Of a stretch of DNA of 64,000 nucleotides, positions 17,561 to 25,571 are shown piece by piece. The stretch's first letter is position 1; each line of letters opens with the position of its first letter. Position numbers and translations under genes: made by a program. The DNA comes from Mycolicibacterium goodii. Lineage in GTDB: Bacteria > Actinomycetota > Actinomycetes > Mycobacteriales > Mycobacteriaceae. The notes beneath the pieces are model-generated. The model worked only from the letters and a program-made list of their open reading frames with translations, ran no database searches and was not told the origin of the DNA. The stretch spans positions 4,774,001-4,838,000 of the forward strand of contig NZ_CP092364.2 in assembly GCF_022370755.2 (NCBI RefSeq). Direction: 5' to 3'.

Positions 17561-17974
17561 GTGGGAAAAATCGTGACGGTCGACTACATCGACGACCTCG
17601 ACGGGGTGCCGATCGATGAGAAAGATGTTGACACGGTCGAATTCTCGTATCGCGGCGAGGACTACACGCTTGTCCTGACCACCAAGAACGGCGCCCAGTT
17701 CAACAAGGACATCGCCCGCTACATCAAGGCCGCAAAGAAAGCGAAGGCCAACGACGGCCGTATCGCGCGCAAGACGGTTCGCAACCGGAAACCCGCCGAA
17801 GGCAAGGCCGCACCGAAGCGCAAGGCCGCCGCACGCAAGGCCGCGACGCCGAAGGTATCGGCAACAGAGCGCAGTCGTGCGATCCGCGAATGGGCTCGGG
17901 CCAACGGTCACAGCGTCTCCGAACGCGGACGGCTTTCCACCGAGATCATCGCGGCCTACGAAGCTGCACATTGA
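17561..17974 (+). CDS. Lsr2-family nucleoid-associated protein (paralogue)
   Basis: 137 aa, against about 112 for canonical mycobacterial Lsr2. The N-terminal dimerisation domain is clear (GKIVTVDYIDDLDG, then DTVEFSYRGEDYTLVLT). The C-terminal DNA-binding domain keeps REWARANGHSVSERGRL with the AT-hook-like RGR that reads the minor groove, and ends EIIAAYEAAH. The linker is expanded and rich in Lys/Ala/Arg (KAAPKRKAAARKAATPK), resembling histone H1-like tails. GTG 17561 is chosen for GGAGGAAGC upstream. From memory M. smegmatis has a second Lsr2 in this neighbourhood. It should bind AT-rich DNA; whether it silences genes or modulates the main Lsr2 is unknown. Confidence 0.92.
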   Translation: MGKIVTVDYIDDLDGVPIDEKDVDTVEFSYRGEDYTLVLTTKNGAQFNKDIARYIKAAKKAKANDGRIARKTVRNRKPAEGKAAPKRKAAARKAATPKVSATERSRAIREWARANGHSVSERGRLSTEIIAAYEAAH

Positions 17975-17996
17975 GACAGCCCCAAGCCTGATCCCG

Positions 17997-18857
17997 TCAA
18001 TCGGACGGTGGTTTGACCAGGATCGCGCGCGTGTAGAGCAGCTGGAAGCCGCGGCGCTGCACATTGTGCTGTGACATCGATCCCGGTGCCGTGGTGACCA
18101 CCGCGAGATCACACCCTGCCGCCGCGGCGTCGGCGAGGCGGGCCCGCAACAATGCGGACTGCACGCCACGGCGCCGATACGCCGGTGCGGTTGCCGCGCC
18201 CGTCAACTGCGCGATCCTGTCGGTGAACCGCACGCTGCCGCCGCCGGCGACCGTGCCGTCGCACAATGCGATATAGGGTGTCGCCCCGGCCTTTTCGAAA
18301 TCCCGCTCGGCACGTTCGATGACGTCGCGGGGAAATTCCTCGTGACTGGGCACACCTTCGGCGTCGGGATGGGCGAAACCGTCCACGACGACGTCGACCC
18401 ATGCGGCGAGATCTTCGGCCCGGTGGACCTCGATGCCGGCGGGCAGGTCCGAGGACTCGTCGGCGCTGACCGGGCGGCCCAGCACGTTCTCGAACCCTGC
18501 CAACCGGTAGCCACGCTCGGTCAGCAGTTCGGCGATCTCCGGGTCGGCGAGGTTTGACAGCTCAACCTGGGTCGCGGAGCCACGCGCCGCGAGTGCGCGC
18601 TCCACCTCACCGAGCACCGCCTCGTCCGGGACGCCCTTGAAACCGAGGCCCACCACCTTGTTCATGGGCGACCCCGGTTCGACGAAGCACGCGAAGCCGC
18701 CTGCGACGGGCAGGACGAGGCCCTCGGCGCCACGACTGCGCGCCGCCTCCGTCGCGGCGGTGATCAGTTGCGCCTCGGCACGTTCGATACGACCGGCCAA
18801 CTCGATCCCGCAGAACAATTGCTCGTCAACCACGACCGGTATTGTGCCCGACCGCAC
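17997..18857 (-). CDS. GNAT family N-acetyltransferase
   Basis: About 286 aa. The C-terminal half is a GNAT domain: VAGGGSVRF strand, then the acetyl-CoA loop PAYRRRGVQSALLRARLADAA (R-x-x-G-x-Q/A form) and the QHNVQRRGFQLLYTR end. The N-terminal half (ERAEAQLITAATEAARSRG, then GGFACFVEPGSPMNK) looks like a degenerate first GNAT fold, as in tandem mycobacterial acetyltransferases. Substrate unknown. The start is uncertain: GTG 18857 is the outermost reasonable codon, 45 bp from the divergent membrane-protein gene; the frame is open further upstream but antisense to that gene. Confidence 0.82.
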   Translation of the reverse strand: MRSGTIPVVVDEQLFCGIELAGRIERAEAQLITAATEAARSRGAEGLVLPVAGGFACFVEPGSPMNKVVGLGFKGVPDEAVLGEVERALAARGSATQVELSNLADPEIAELLTERGYRLAGFENVLGRPVSADESSDLPAGIEVHRAEDLAAWVDVVVDGFAHPDAEGVPSHEEFPRDVIERAERDFEKAGATPYIALCDGTVAGGGSVRFTDRIAQLTGAATAPAYRRRGVQSALLRARLADAAAAGCDLAVVTTAPGSMSQHNVQRRGFQLLYTRAILVKPPSD

Positions 18858-18902
18858 CGTCAGCGAAACGTCACACCCCGCGTCCTGGCGTGCCAATAGG
18901 CT

Positions 18903-20264
18903 GTGCGCATGCAGATCGGGCGACGCGAAGTGGTGGCGGTGACCGTCGCGATCCTGCTGGTGACGGCTGCCTTCGCAGTACCGCACCTCGACCTCGGCAT
19001 CGTCACGCCGCTGATCAACAGCACCCCGGCACAGATCTACAGTTTTGCCGACACCGCACCGATTTTCGGGTGGTGGAACGCCCATGTCGGATGGGGCACC
19101 ATACCGGCAATCCTGATCGGCGCGTCCGCGGTGTGGTGGGGCCCTGGGGTGGCCCGGCGTCTGCCGTGGCGCGCAGTGCCCCTGGCCGCGTGGGCCACCG
19201 CGGCGTTGTGGGCGTTCTCCCTTGCCATGGTCGACGGTTGGCAGCGTGGGTTCGCCGGCAGGCTGACCGCACGCCATGAATACCTGCGCCAGGTGCCGAC
19301 GATCACCGATATTCCCGAGGCGCTGCGCACTTTTTCCAGCAGAATCCTCGATTACCAGCCAGATTCATGGATCACCCATGTGTCCGGCCACCCGCCGGGC
19401 GCCCTTCTGACGTTCGTATGGTTGGACCGCATCGGCCTCGGTGGTGGCGCTTGGGCCGGATTCCTGTGCCTGCTGGTCGGTTCGAGTGCCGCCGCCGCGA
19501 TCGTGGTCGCCGTGCGAGCCGTCTCGGGCGATGCCACCGCGCGCCTGGCCGCGCCGTTCGTCGCCGTGGCGCCGACCGCAATCTGGATCGCCGTGTCGGC
19601 CGACGGGTACTTCGCCGGCGTCGCAGCCTGGGGGCTGGCCTTGTTGGCAGTTGCGGTCGGTGGCCGAACCCGCTGGTCCCGGGTGATCGCCGTGGCATCC
19701 GGTCTGCTGCTGGGCTGGGGCATCTTCTTGAACTACGGCCTGGTGCTGGCCGCGTTGATCGCGTTGGCGGTGCTGATCACCGCGACGGATTGGCGCGTGG
19801 CGCTTCGGGCGGCCATTCCGGCCGTCCTCGCGGCGCTGGCCGTGGTGGCGGCGTTCGTCCTTGCCGGATTCTGGTGGTTCGACGGTTACACCCTGGTGCA
19901 GGAACGCTATTGGCAGGGCATCGCCGCCAACCGGCCGTTCCAGTACTGGTCGTGGGCGAATCTCGCGTCGGTGGTGTGCGCGATCGGCTTGGGCAGCGTC
20001 GCCGGGATCAGCCGGGTGTTCGACATCGCCGCGGTCCGACGCAATCCGGGACTGCCCATGCTGGTGATCGGTGCGCTGCTGGCCATCACGTTCGCTGACC
20101 TGAGCATGCTGAGCAAGGCCGAGACCGAACGCATCTGGTTGCCGTTCACGGTGTGGCTGACCGCCGCGGGCGCGTTGCTGCCGCCGCAGTCACACCGATG
20201 GTGGCTGGGGCTCAACGTCGTCGGTGCGCTCGTGCTCAATCACGTCATCCTCACCAACTGGTAA
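18903..20264 (+). CDS. polytopic membrane protein (Rv0541c-like)
   Basis: 453 aa with about 11-12 hydrophobic segments. A conserved-looking extracytoplasmic segment after TM3 reads ILDYQPDSWITHVSGHPPGA (near 150-170), and there is an acidic/aromatic stretch FWWFDGYTLVQERYWQG in the middle loop. The topology with a large early loop resembles GT-C glycosyltransferases, but no D-x-D type motif convinces me. Synteny suggests Rv0541c. GTG 18903 and ATG 18909 are both possible starts. The last 75 bp overlap the convergent small membrane-protein gene. Confidence 0.8.
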   Translation: MRMQIGRREVVAVTVAILLVTAAFAVPHLDLGIVTPLINSTPAQIYSFADTAPIFGWWNAHVGWGTIPAILIGASAVWWGPGVARRLPWRAVPLAAWATAALWAFSLAMVDGWQRGFAGRLTARHEYLRQVPTITDIPEALRTFSSRILDYQPDSWITHVSGHPPGALLTFVWLDRIGLGGGAWAGFLCLLVGSSAAAAIVVAVRAVSGDATARLAAPFVAVAPTAIWIAVSADGYFAGVAAWGLALLAVAVGGRTRWSRVIAVASGLLLGWGIFLNYGLVLAALIALAVLITATDWRVALRAAIPAVLAALAVVAAFVLAGFWWFDGYTLVQERYWQGIAANRPFQYWSWANLASVVCAIGLGSVAGISRVFDIAAVRRNPGLPMLVIGALLAITFADLSMLSKAETERIWLPFTVWLTAAGALLPPQSHRWWLGLNVVGALVLNHVILTNW

Positions 20265-20675
20265 CGCTTGCCGGGATCCCCGGCCCGACAACGCCTTCAG
20301 CGTGACATACGCGGGAACACACAGCCACACCGCGGCGAGCGACCACCACAGCCCGCGTACATAGTCGCGGTCGAGCACGGTCGCGTTGTCCGGCCGCAAA
20401 CCGGGCTTGCCGTACACCGGTATCGCGAGCAGCACCAGGACCGCGCTGCACAGGGCCGCCAGCGCGACCGGGGACTGCCAGCGTGGCGGGAGCACACGGC
20501 CACTGCTCCACCCCAGTGCCGCACAGGCCGGCGCGAACACCAGATCGTGCACGAGCACCGCGACCAGTGCCCACACCACTATCCGCGTGAGGATCACCGG
20601 AGGGTTCTCCCACAACAGCACCGCCCCGTAGCCGCCGATGACGACACCGAGGGCGGCCAGGACGACGCGTGTCAC
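20190..20675 (-). CDS. small membrane protein of the molybdoenzyme operon
   Basis: 161 aa with about four TM segments (VVLAALGVVIGGYGAVLL, WALVAVLVHDLVFAP, PVALAALCSAVLVLLAIPVY, SLAAVWLCVPAYVTL) and a polar acidic C-terminus. GTG 20675 overlaps the preceding stop as GTGA, so it is coupled to the molybdopterin oxidoreductase. The final 75 bp overlap the end of the opposite-strand gene. No known family recognised; it could be a membrane subunit or assembly factor for the oxidoreductase. Confidence 0.75.
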   Translation of the reverse strand: MTRVVLAALGVVIGGYGAVLLWENPPVILTRIVVWALVAVLVHDLVFAPACAALGWSSGRVLPPRWQSPVALAALCSAVLVLLAIPVYGKPGLRPDNATVLDRDYVRGLWWSLAAVWLCVPAYVTLKALSGRGSRQALPVGEDDVIEHERTDDVEPQPPSV

Positions 20676-21799
20676 GACACCACCTCGATACGGGAGAGCC
20701 ATTTCGTCTGCAGCACACCCGGCCGGGTCGGGGCGATCAACCGGCACGGGTAGCCGTGGTCGAGGTCCAGGGTTTCCCCGTTGAGCCGCAACGCGATCAG
20801 CGTCTTGGGGTCGCGCGCATGCCGCGCGGGCAGGACCGTGCGCGAGTACGGACCGGGAGGTTCCAGCGAGATCATCCGCACGTCCGAGTCCGGCGTACCA
20901 CCCACCGCGGCGACGAGATCGGCCAGCACCACCCCGGTCCACTCGGCGTCGACACTCCATCCTTCGACACACGCGATGGGCAACCGGTGCGTGTGCTGTG
21001 ACATGGCGTGCAGTTCGTCGAGCGTGAATGTGCGCGTGGTCGCGCCGTGCGTCACCGTCAAGCGGTACTGCGGCGAACGTGCGGTGCGCAGCACCCCGGC
21101 CGCGACAGCCGACCGGTTCACCGGAACACCCTGCGGCCCTCGGCCGGAACGCGGGGCCAGGACCGAAACCCCGCGCAGCGCCGGTACGGTCTGTCCCGCG
21201 GTGGCGACCGTGGCGACCGCCACCGCGAGCCACGTGCCGCGCAGAACCGTGCGACGGCTGAGCCCGTCAGGCAGGTCACCCGACGACTGGTCGAGCGGTT
21301 CACCGAGGGCCCGCCGGATGACCGGGAGTTTCACGGCGATGTGCACCAGCACCGCACCAGCGGCCACATAAGACATCGCGTAATGCGATGTCGTGAAGAA
21401 GAATTCGAATGCGTACCACTGGGCGATGTTCATGATCCCGGTGGACAACTGGAACAGCAAGGCGCCCACCAAGACCAGGATCGAGGCCCGCTCGAGTTGG
21501 CGGACCGGTCCGCCGATCACGGGCCGCTCGAAAAGCTTGGGCCACACCGACCACAGCTTCACCACGATCAGCGGGATCGCGGCGATGCCGGAGATGATGT
21601 GCAGACCCTGTGTGGCCCGGTAGAGCCACACCGGGCGGGTCGGCCAGAAGAACCACGGCTGCGGGTGCTGGATGAAATGGCTGATCAATCCGGTGACGAA
21701 ACACACCGTGACCGCGATGCCCAGAACCAGGCCGACCCTCGCAGTGATCGCGGTGCCGCGTAACCGGTTGGGCGTTTCTGCCCCTGCGGGCCTGCTCAT
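20672..21799 (-). CDS. membrane-anchored molybdopterin-dependent oxidoreductase
   Basis: 375 aa, a fusion. The N-terminal ~190 residues hold about four to five TM helices with well-placed histidines (LISHFIQH, QGLHIISG, TTSHYAMS, VLVHIAVK), suggesting a cytochrome b561/NarI-like heme b module. The C-terminal ~150 residues are a sulfite-oxidase-type molybdopterin domain: the MSQHTHRLPIACVEGWS stretch with the likely Mo-ligand Cys, SLEPPGPYSRTVLPA, and LDLDHGYPCRLIAPTRPGV. It would pass electrons between the quinone pool and an extracytoplasmic substrate. It sits in a tightly overlapping five-gene operon with glycosyltransferase-type genes. Physiological substrate unknown. Confidence 0.88.
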   Translation of the reverse strand: MSRPAGAETPNRLRGTAITARVGLVLGIAVTVCFVTGLISHFIQHPQPWFFWPTRPVWLYRATQGLHIISGIAAIPLIVVKLWSVWPKLFERPVIGGPVRQLERASILVLVGALLFQLSTGIMNIAQWYAFEFFFTTSHYAMSYVAAGAVLVHIAVKLPVIRRALGEPLDQSSGDLPDGLSRRTVLRGTWLAVAVATVATAGQTVPALRGVSVLAPRSGRGPQGVPVNRSAVAAGVLRTARSPQYRLTVTHGATTRTFTLDELHAMSQHTHRLPIACVEGWSVDAEWTGVVLADLVAAVGGTPDSDVRMISLEPPGPYSRTVLPARHARDPKTLIALRLNGETLDLDHGYPCRLIAPTRPGVLQTKWLSRIEVVS

Positions 21800-22425
21800 G
21801 CCGCCACCAGGCTCGCCACGGCCCGGTCACCGATCGAATGCACGGTGCGCAACGCCAAACCCACATCGGCGGCGATCCGGCCCGCACAGTCCAACCCCAC
21901 CCATGCCCAGCGAAACCACGGACCGACGGCGTGCGCCGACTCCAAACGCACCCAGTTCGTCTCGACTCCTTCGACATCCGTGTCGAACTCGGCCAGACAT
22001 TCACCGCCGCGGCGCAACAGTTCCCCGGCCCGCTGCAGTACTCGCCAGGGGTCACCGCCCAATCCGACGTTGCCGTCGGCCAGCAGCGCGGTGTGCCATC
22101 GCCCGGTTCCCGGCAGGGGCCCGAACAGATCCCGGCACAGGACGGGAACCCCACTGCTGCGGGCAATCTCGACAGCGGTCATCGACTGGTCGACACCAAG
22201 GGCCGGAACGCCGCGCCGCACCAGTCCGGCGACCAGACGTCCTGGGCCGCAACCGAGGTCGATGGTCGGCCCCGAACACAGGTTCACCAGCGTGCGATCG
22301 AACCGGCGGTCGGAACGCGATCCGCCCAGCCAGCGGCGCACCGGTAACCGCTGCACACGCCCGTCGGAATCTCGGATCCAGCAGCGCTCGCCGTCGAGCG
22401 CCCGGTCGTACAGATGCCCGTGCAC
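21796..22425 (-). CDS. class I SAM-dependent methyltransferase
   Basis: 209 aa. Motif I is IDLGCGPGRLV near residues 60-70, followed by acidic VDQS, with PGTGRWHTALLADGNVGLGG forming motif II/post-motif sequence. A basic N-terminal part (DRRFDRTLVNLC) precedes it. Start GTG 22425; its stop overlaps the oxidoreductase start by 4 bp. The preceding DUF2064 gene ends 3 bp upstream. The target molecule is unknown. Confidence 0.85.
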   Translation of the reverse strand: MHGHLYDRALDGERCWIRDSDGRVQRLPVRRWLGGSRSDRRFDRTLVNLCSGPTIDLGCGPGRLVAGLVRRGVPALGVDQSMTAVEIARSSGVPVLCRDLFGPLPGTGRWHTALLADGNVGLGGDPWRVLQRAGELLRRGGECLAEFDTDVEGVETNWVRLESAHAVGPWFRWAWVGLDCAGRIAADVGLALRTVHSIGDRAVASLVAA

Positions 22426-22428
22426 GCG

Positions 22429-23082
22429 TCACACCCCGTGGGTGATGCAGGCGAATCGGCTGTCCGGCGGGCACGCGCGCCGGACCCCATCGATGTCGGC
22501 GACCGTGTCCACATCGGCCAGCTCGGGCAGCAGGCGCACCGTCAGCCCGATGTCCCGCAACGCCGCCAGGGTCAGCTCCCCCGTCTGCGGGCGTGACATC
22601 GGGACGGCGTGCAGGCACGCGGCTGCCGCGGCGTCGTGGACCCCCAGCACCCACCAGCCACCGTCGCAGGCCATGCCGAGAACCGCATCGGCACCCAACA
22701 GCGCACGCCCGCAGTCGGCGAGCAGGGCCGCGCTGACCTGTGGGGTGTCCATCCCGATCTGCAGCACCGGCAGCCCCGATCGCGCAGCGTCGCCATGTGC
22801 GTGGACCAGACGCTCGGCGAAGCCGTCCCCGCGTTGCGCCACGACAGTGAAATCCGCCAGCCGATCGGCGATTTCGCGGCCATGGCATGCGTCGTCGAGA
22901 TTTCCGGTCAACGCGACGACGCGCTGCGCCACGGGTGCGGCGGCCACCGCGTCGAGCGTATCGAGCAGAGCGGCCGCGGCGATGTCGGCGGCGGCGTCGG
23001 GACCGACCCCGGCGGCCAGACGGGTTTTCGCGAGCCCGGGCACGGGCGCCTTCGCGACCACCAGCACCGTGACCGCAAGCAT
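22429..23082 (-). CDS. DUF2064/TIGR04282-family protein (Rv0540c-like)
   Basis: 217 aa. The N-terminus VLVVAKAPVPGLAKTRLAAG has the K-x-P-x-P-G-x-x-K-T-R-L pattern of nucleotidyltransferase-like proteins annotated as TIGR04282 glycosyltransferases, followed by LPVLQIGMDTPQVSAALLAD and LGMACDGGWWVLGV. These resemble a GT-A-type fold with nucleotide-sugar binding. By synteny it is Rv0540c. The start overlaps the glycosyltransferase stop (TGATG). Substrate unknown. Confidence 0.83.
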   Translation of the reverse strand: MLAVTVLVVAKAPVPGLAKTRLAAGVGPDAAADIAAAALLDTLDAVAAAPVAQRVVALTGNLDDACHGREIADRLADFTVVAQRGDGFAERLVHAHGDAARSGLPVLQIGMDTPQVSAALLADCGRALLGADAVLGMACDGGWWVLGVHDAAAAACLHAVPMSRPQTGELTLAALRDIGLTVRLLPELADVDTVADIDGVRRACPPDSRFACITHGV

Positions 23083-23765
23083 CAGAGCACCCGCCAGAAA
23101 TCGACCGCCGCGATGAGGCTGCCGCGCAGCGACCCACTGACCTTCGACCTGCCCCCGGTGCGCGGACCGTACGCCACATCATGTTCCACCACGCGCCATC
23201 CGGACCGAGCCGCGCGGACCAGCAGTTCCAGCGGATACCCCGACCTGCGGTCGGTCACCCCGAGATCCAGCAGCGCCGCACGGCGCACCACCCGCATCGG
23301 GGCGATGTCATGGACCGGCAGCCCGTACCGGTGCCGCAGCCGCCAGCACACCGCTGCCGTTCCCAGCCGGGCATGCCACGGCCAGCGCAGTCCGCGGACC
23401 GGCCTACGACGGCCGATCACCATGTCGGCGCCATTCTCGAGGTCGGCCACCAATGCCGGCAGTGCGGCCGGATCGAGGGAACCGTCGCCGTCGAGCACCG
23501 CCACCACCGGCGTCCGCGCCGCGACCACCCCGGCGTGCACCGCGGATCCGTAACCCGGCCTTGGTTCGTGCACCACCCGGGCGCCGTGTGCCCGCGCCAC
23601 GTCCGCGGTGCGGTCGGTGCTGTTGTTGTCGACCACAAGTGCCTGATAGCCGGGCGGAATGGCGGCCAACACCGAGGGCAGGGACTGCTCCTCGTTGAGG
23701 CAGGGCAGCACCACCGTCACTGCAGCTGGTTCGGTGGCCACGTACGCGACGTTAGGACCCGACAC
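23082..23765 (-). CDS. family 2 glycosyltransferase (Rv0539-like)
   Basis: 227 aa, GT-A fold. TVVLPCLNEEQSLPSVL near residues 16-32, VVDNNSTDRTADVAR near 44, and the metal-binding DGDGS motif near 92 are classic for dolichol-phosphate-mannose-synthase-like GT2 enzymes. SGYPLELLVRAARSGWRV near 168 is the acceptor-side helix. No membrane helices, so it is cytosolic or peripheral. It heads the five-gene minus-strand operon and is divergent from the response regulator gene 82 bp away. Start GTG 23765. Confidence 0.88.
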   Translation of the reverse strand: MSGPNVAYVATEPAAVTVVLPCLNEEQSLPSVLAAIPPGYQALVVDNNSTDRTADVARAHGARVVHEPRPGYGSAVHAGVVAARTPVVAVLDGDGSLDPAALPALVADLENGADMVIGRRRPVRGLRWPWHARLGTAAVCWRLRHRYGLPVHDIAPMRVVRRAALLDLGVTDRRSGYPLELLVRAARSGWRVVEHDVAYGPRTGGRSKVSGSLRGSLIAAVDFWRVL

Positions 23766-23846
23766 CCGTCGAGCACCATGGGCAATCCATGACGAATTCG
23801 TGACGCAGGCGCTGGTAGTGGCCGTGCGGCACTAATCTCGGAAACT

Positions 23847-24539
23847 GTGCCCCGTGTCCTGATCGCCGACGACGACACCGTCGTCCGCGATGTCGTCCGC
23901 CGCTATCTGGAACGGGACGGACTCGACGTGACCATCGCCCACGACGGCTCGGAGGCGCTGCGGCTACTGGAGACCGAACAACTCGACGTCGCGGTGCTCG
24001 ACGTGATGATGCCCGGCCCGGACGGCTTGTCCCTGTGCCGCGAACTACGCAAAGACGGTGACTATCGGCTACCGGTGATCCTGCTGACCGCGCTCGGCGA
24101 GGAGGACGACCGCATCGCGGGCCTGGAAGCCGGTGCCGACGACTACTTGACCAAACCGTTCAGCCCGCGTGAGCTGGCGCTGCGTGTGCGATCGGTGCTG
24201 CGCCGCACCTCCGGGCTGCCGTCGCCCGCGCCCGCCGAACTCTCCGTCGGCGCGCTGCGCGTGTCGACGGCGTCACGCGCGGTCACGGTGTCCGGGCGCC
24301 AGGTCAACCTCACCAACCGCGAGTTCGATCTGCTGGTGTTCTTCCTGACCCACACCGACACCGTGTTCTCCCGCGAGGATCTGCTCAAGCGGGTGTGGCG
24401 GTGGGACTTCGGCGATCTTTCCACCGTCACCGTCCACGTCAAGCGGCTGCGGTCGAAGCTCGGCGCGCACCACCGGGTGCAGACGGTGTGGGGGCGCGGC
24501 TACCTCTGGAGCGGCAGCGAAGATCAGAGGACACCATGA
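23847..24539 (+). CDS. OmpR-family response regulator
   Basis: 230 aa. Receiver domain with acidic pair DDD near residues 7-9, phospho-acceptor Asp in AVLDVMMPGPDG near 51, and Lys in DDYLTKPFSP near 101. A C-terminal winged helix follows (NLTNREFDLLVFFL, then RVWRWDFGDLSTVTVHVKRLRSKLG). It partners the histidine kinase whose ATG overlaps its stop by 4 bp. Start GTG 23847. Regulon unknown; the divergent glycosyltransferase operon is a candidate. Confidence 0.93.
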   Translation: MPRVLIADDDTVVRDVVRRYLERDGLDVTIAHDGSEALRLLETEQLDVAVLDVMMPGPDGLSLCRELRKDGDYRLPVILLTALGEEDDRIAGLEAGADDYLTKPFSPRELALRVRSVLRRTSGLPSPAPAELSVGALRVSTASRAVTVSGRQVNLTNREFDLLVFFLTHTDTVFSREDLLKRVWRWDFGDLSTVTVHVKRLRSKLGAHHRVQTVWGRGYLWSGSEDQRTP

Positions 24540-25549
24540 CCGACCTGTGGCAGATCGCCGGATGGGCACTGGCCTGCTCGGTTCCGGTGGTGCTCGCGGG
24601 CGCACTGGTGATCAGGCTGGCGCGGTCGTGGTCGCTCGCGGTCAGCATGGTGGCCCTCGTGCTCATCCCGGTGCTCGCGACGTTCACGGGTGTGATCGGC
24701 GCGAGCGGATTCATGATCACCGCGACGTTCGAACGCATCGCCGTGGTGCTCGTGATCGTGTCCGTCGTGACGATCCCGGCCGCGATCATGCTGGCGCGCT
24801 ATCAGGCTCGACGCACCGTGTGGGAACAGGAGATCCGCGACGCCGAACGCGCCGCCGAGCACTCACGACGTCAGCTCGTCGCGTTCGTCAGCCACGATCT
24901 GCGGACCCCGCTCGCCGGGATCCGTGCCGTCGCCGAGGCCATCGCCGACGGTGTGGTCACCGACGACGAGGTCCGGGTGCACGCCAAACAGATCGAGCAG
25001 GAATCGATCCGGCTCGCCGAGATGGTCGACGACCTGTTCGAGATGTCGAAGATCAACGCGGGCGCCATCGCGCCCACCCGCGACAACGTGGCGCTCGACG
25101 AGGTGGTCGACGATGTGCTGTCCGCGCACCGCCTGCCCGCGCAACGCGCCGGGGTGACACTGCGGTGCGAGTTGCCCGCCGGCCCAGTGCGGGTGATCGG
25201 CAGCGACCGCGCGCTGCTGCGGGTGCTGTCGAACCTCGTCGCCAACGCGATCGCCCACACCCCCGACGGCGGAAGTGTCACCCTCGCGGTGGGTTCCGAC
25301 GCCGACGGCGCGTGGATCCGTGTCGACGACACCGGTGTCGGAATCGACGAGGCGGATCTTCCCAAGGTGTTCGACGTCGCCTACCGCGGCTCCAACGGCC
25401 GTGTGCCACGGGCTGATTCGTCGCTGCCGAGCGGTTCGGGGCTCGGACTGGCGATCGCCGCGGGCCTGGTGGCCGCCCACGGCGGATCACTGGAGGCACG
25501 CAACCTCGAGACCGGCGCGCGATTCGAGGTGCGCCTACCGACGGCCTGA
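24536..25549 (+). CDS. sensor histidine kinase
   Basis: 337 aa. Two N-terminal TM segments (about residues 5-27 and 34-85, with little extracellular sequence between) suggest sensing within the membrane or through a partner. HisKA domain: FVSHDLRTPLAGIRAV with phospho-His near 123. HATPase domain: NLVANAIAHTPDGG (N box), DDTGVGI (G1) and SGSGLGLAIAAGL (G2). ATG 24536 overlaps the response regulator stop. With so small a sensory region it resembles intramembrane-sensing kinases of cell-envelope stress systems (inference). Confidence 0.93.
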   Translation: MTDLWQIAGWALACSVPVVLAGALVIRLARSWSLAVSMVALVLIPVLATFTGVIGASGFMITATFERIAVVLVIVSVVTIPAAIMLARYQARRTVWEQEIRDAERAAEHSRRQLVAFVSHDLRTPLAGIRAVAEAIADGVVTDDEVRVHAKQIEQESIRLAEMVDDLFEMSKINAGAIAPTRDNVALDEVVDDVLSAHRLPAQRAGVTLRCELPAGPVRVIGSDRALLRVLSNLVANAIAHTPDGGSVTLAVGSDADGAWIRVDDTGVGIDEADLPKVFDVAYRGSNGRVPRADSSLPSGSGLGLAIAAGLVAAHGGSLEARNLETGARFEVRLPTA

Positions 25550-25571
25550 CGCAAGGTGAGCCGCCGCAACG

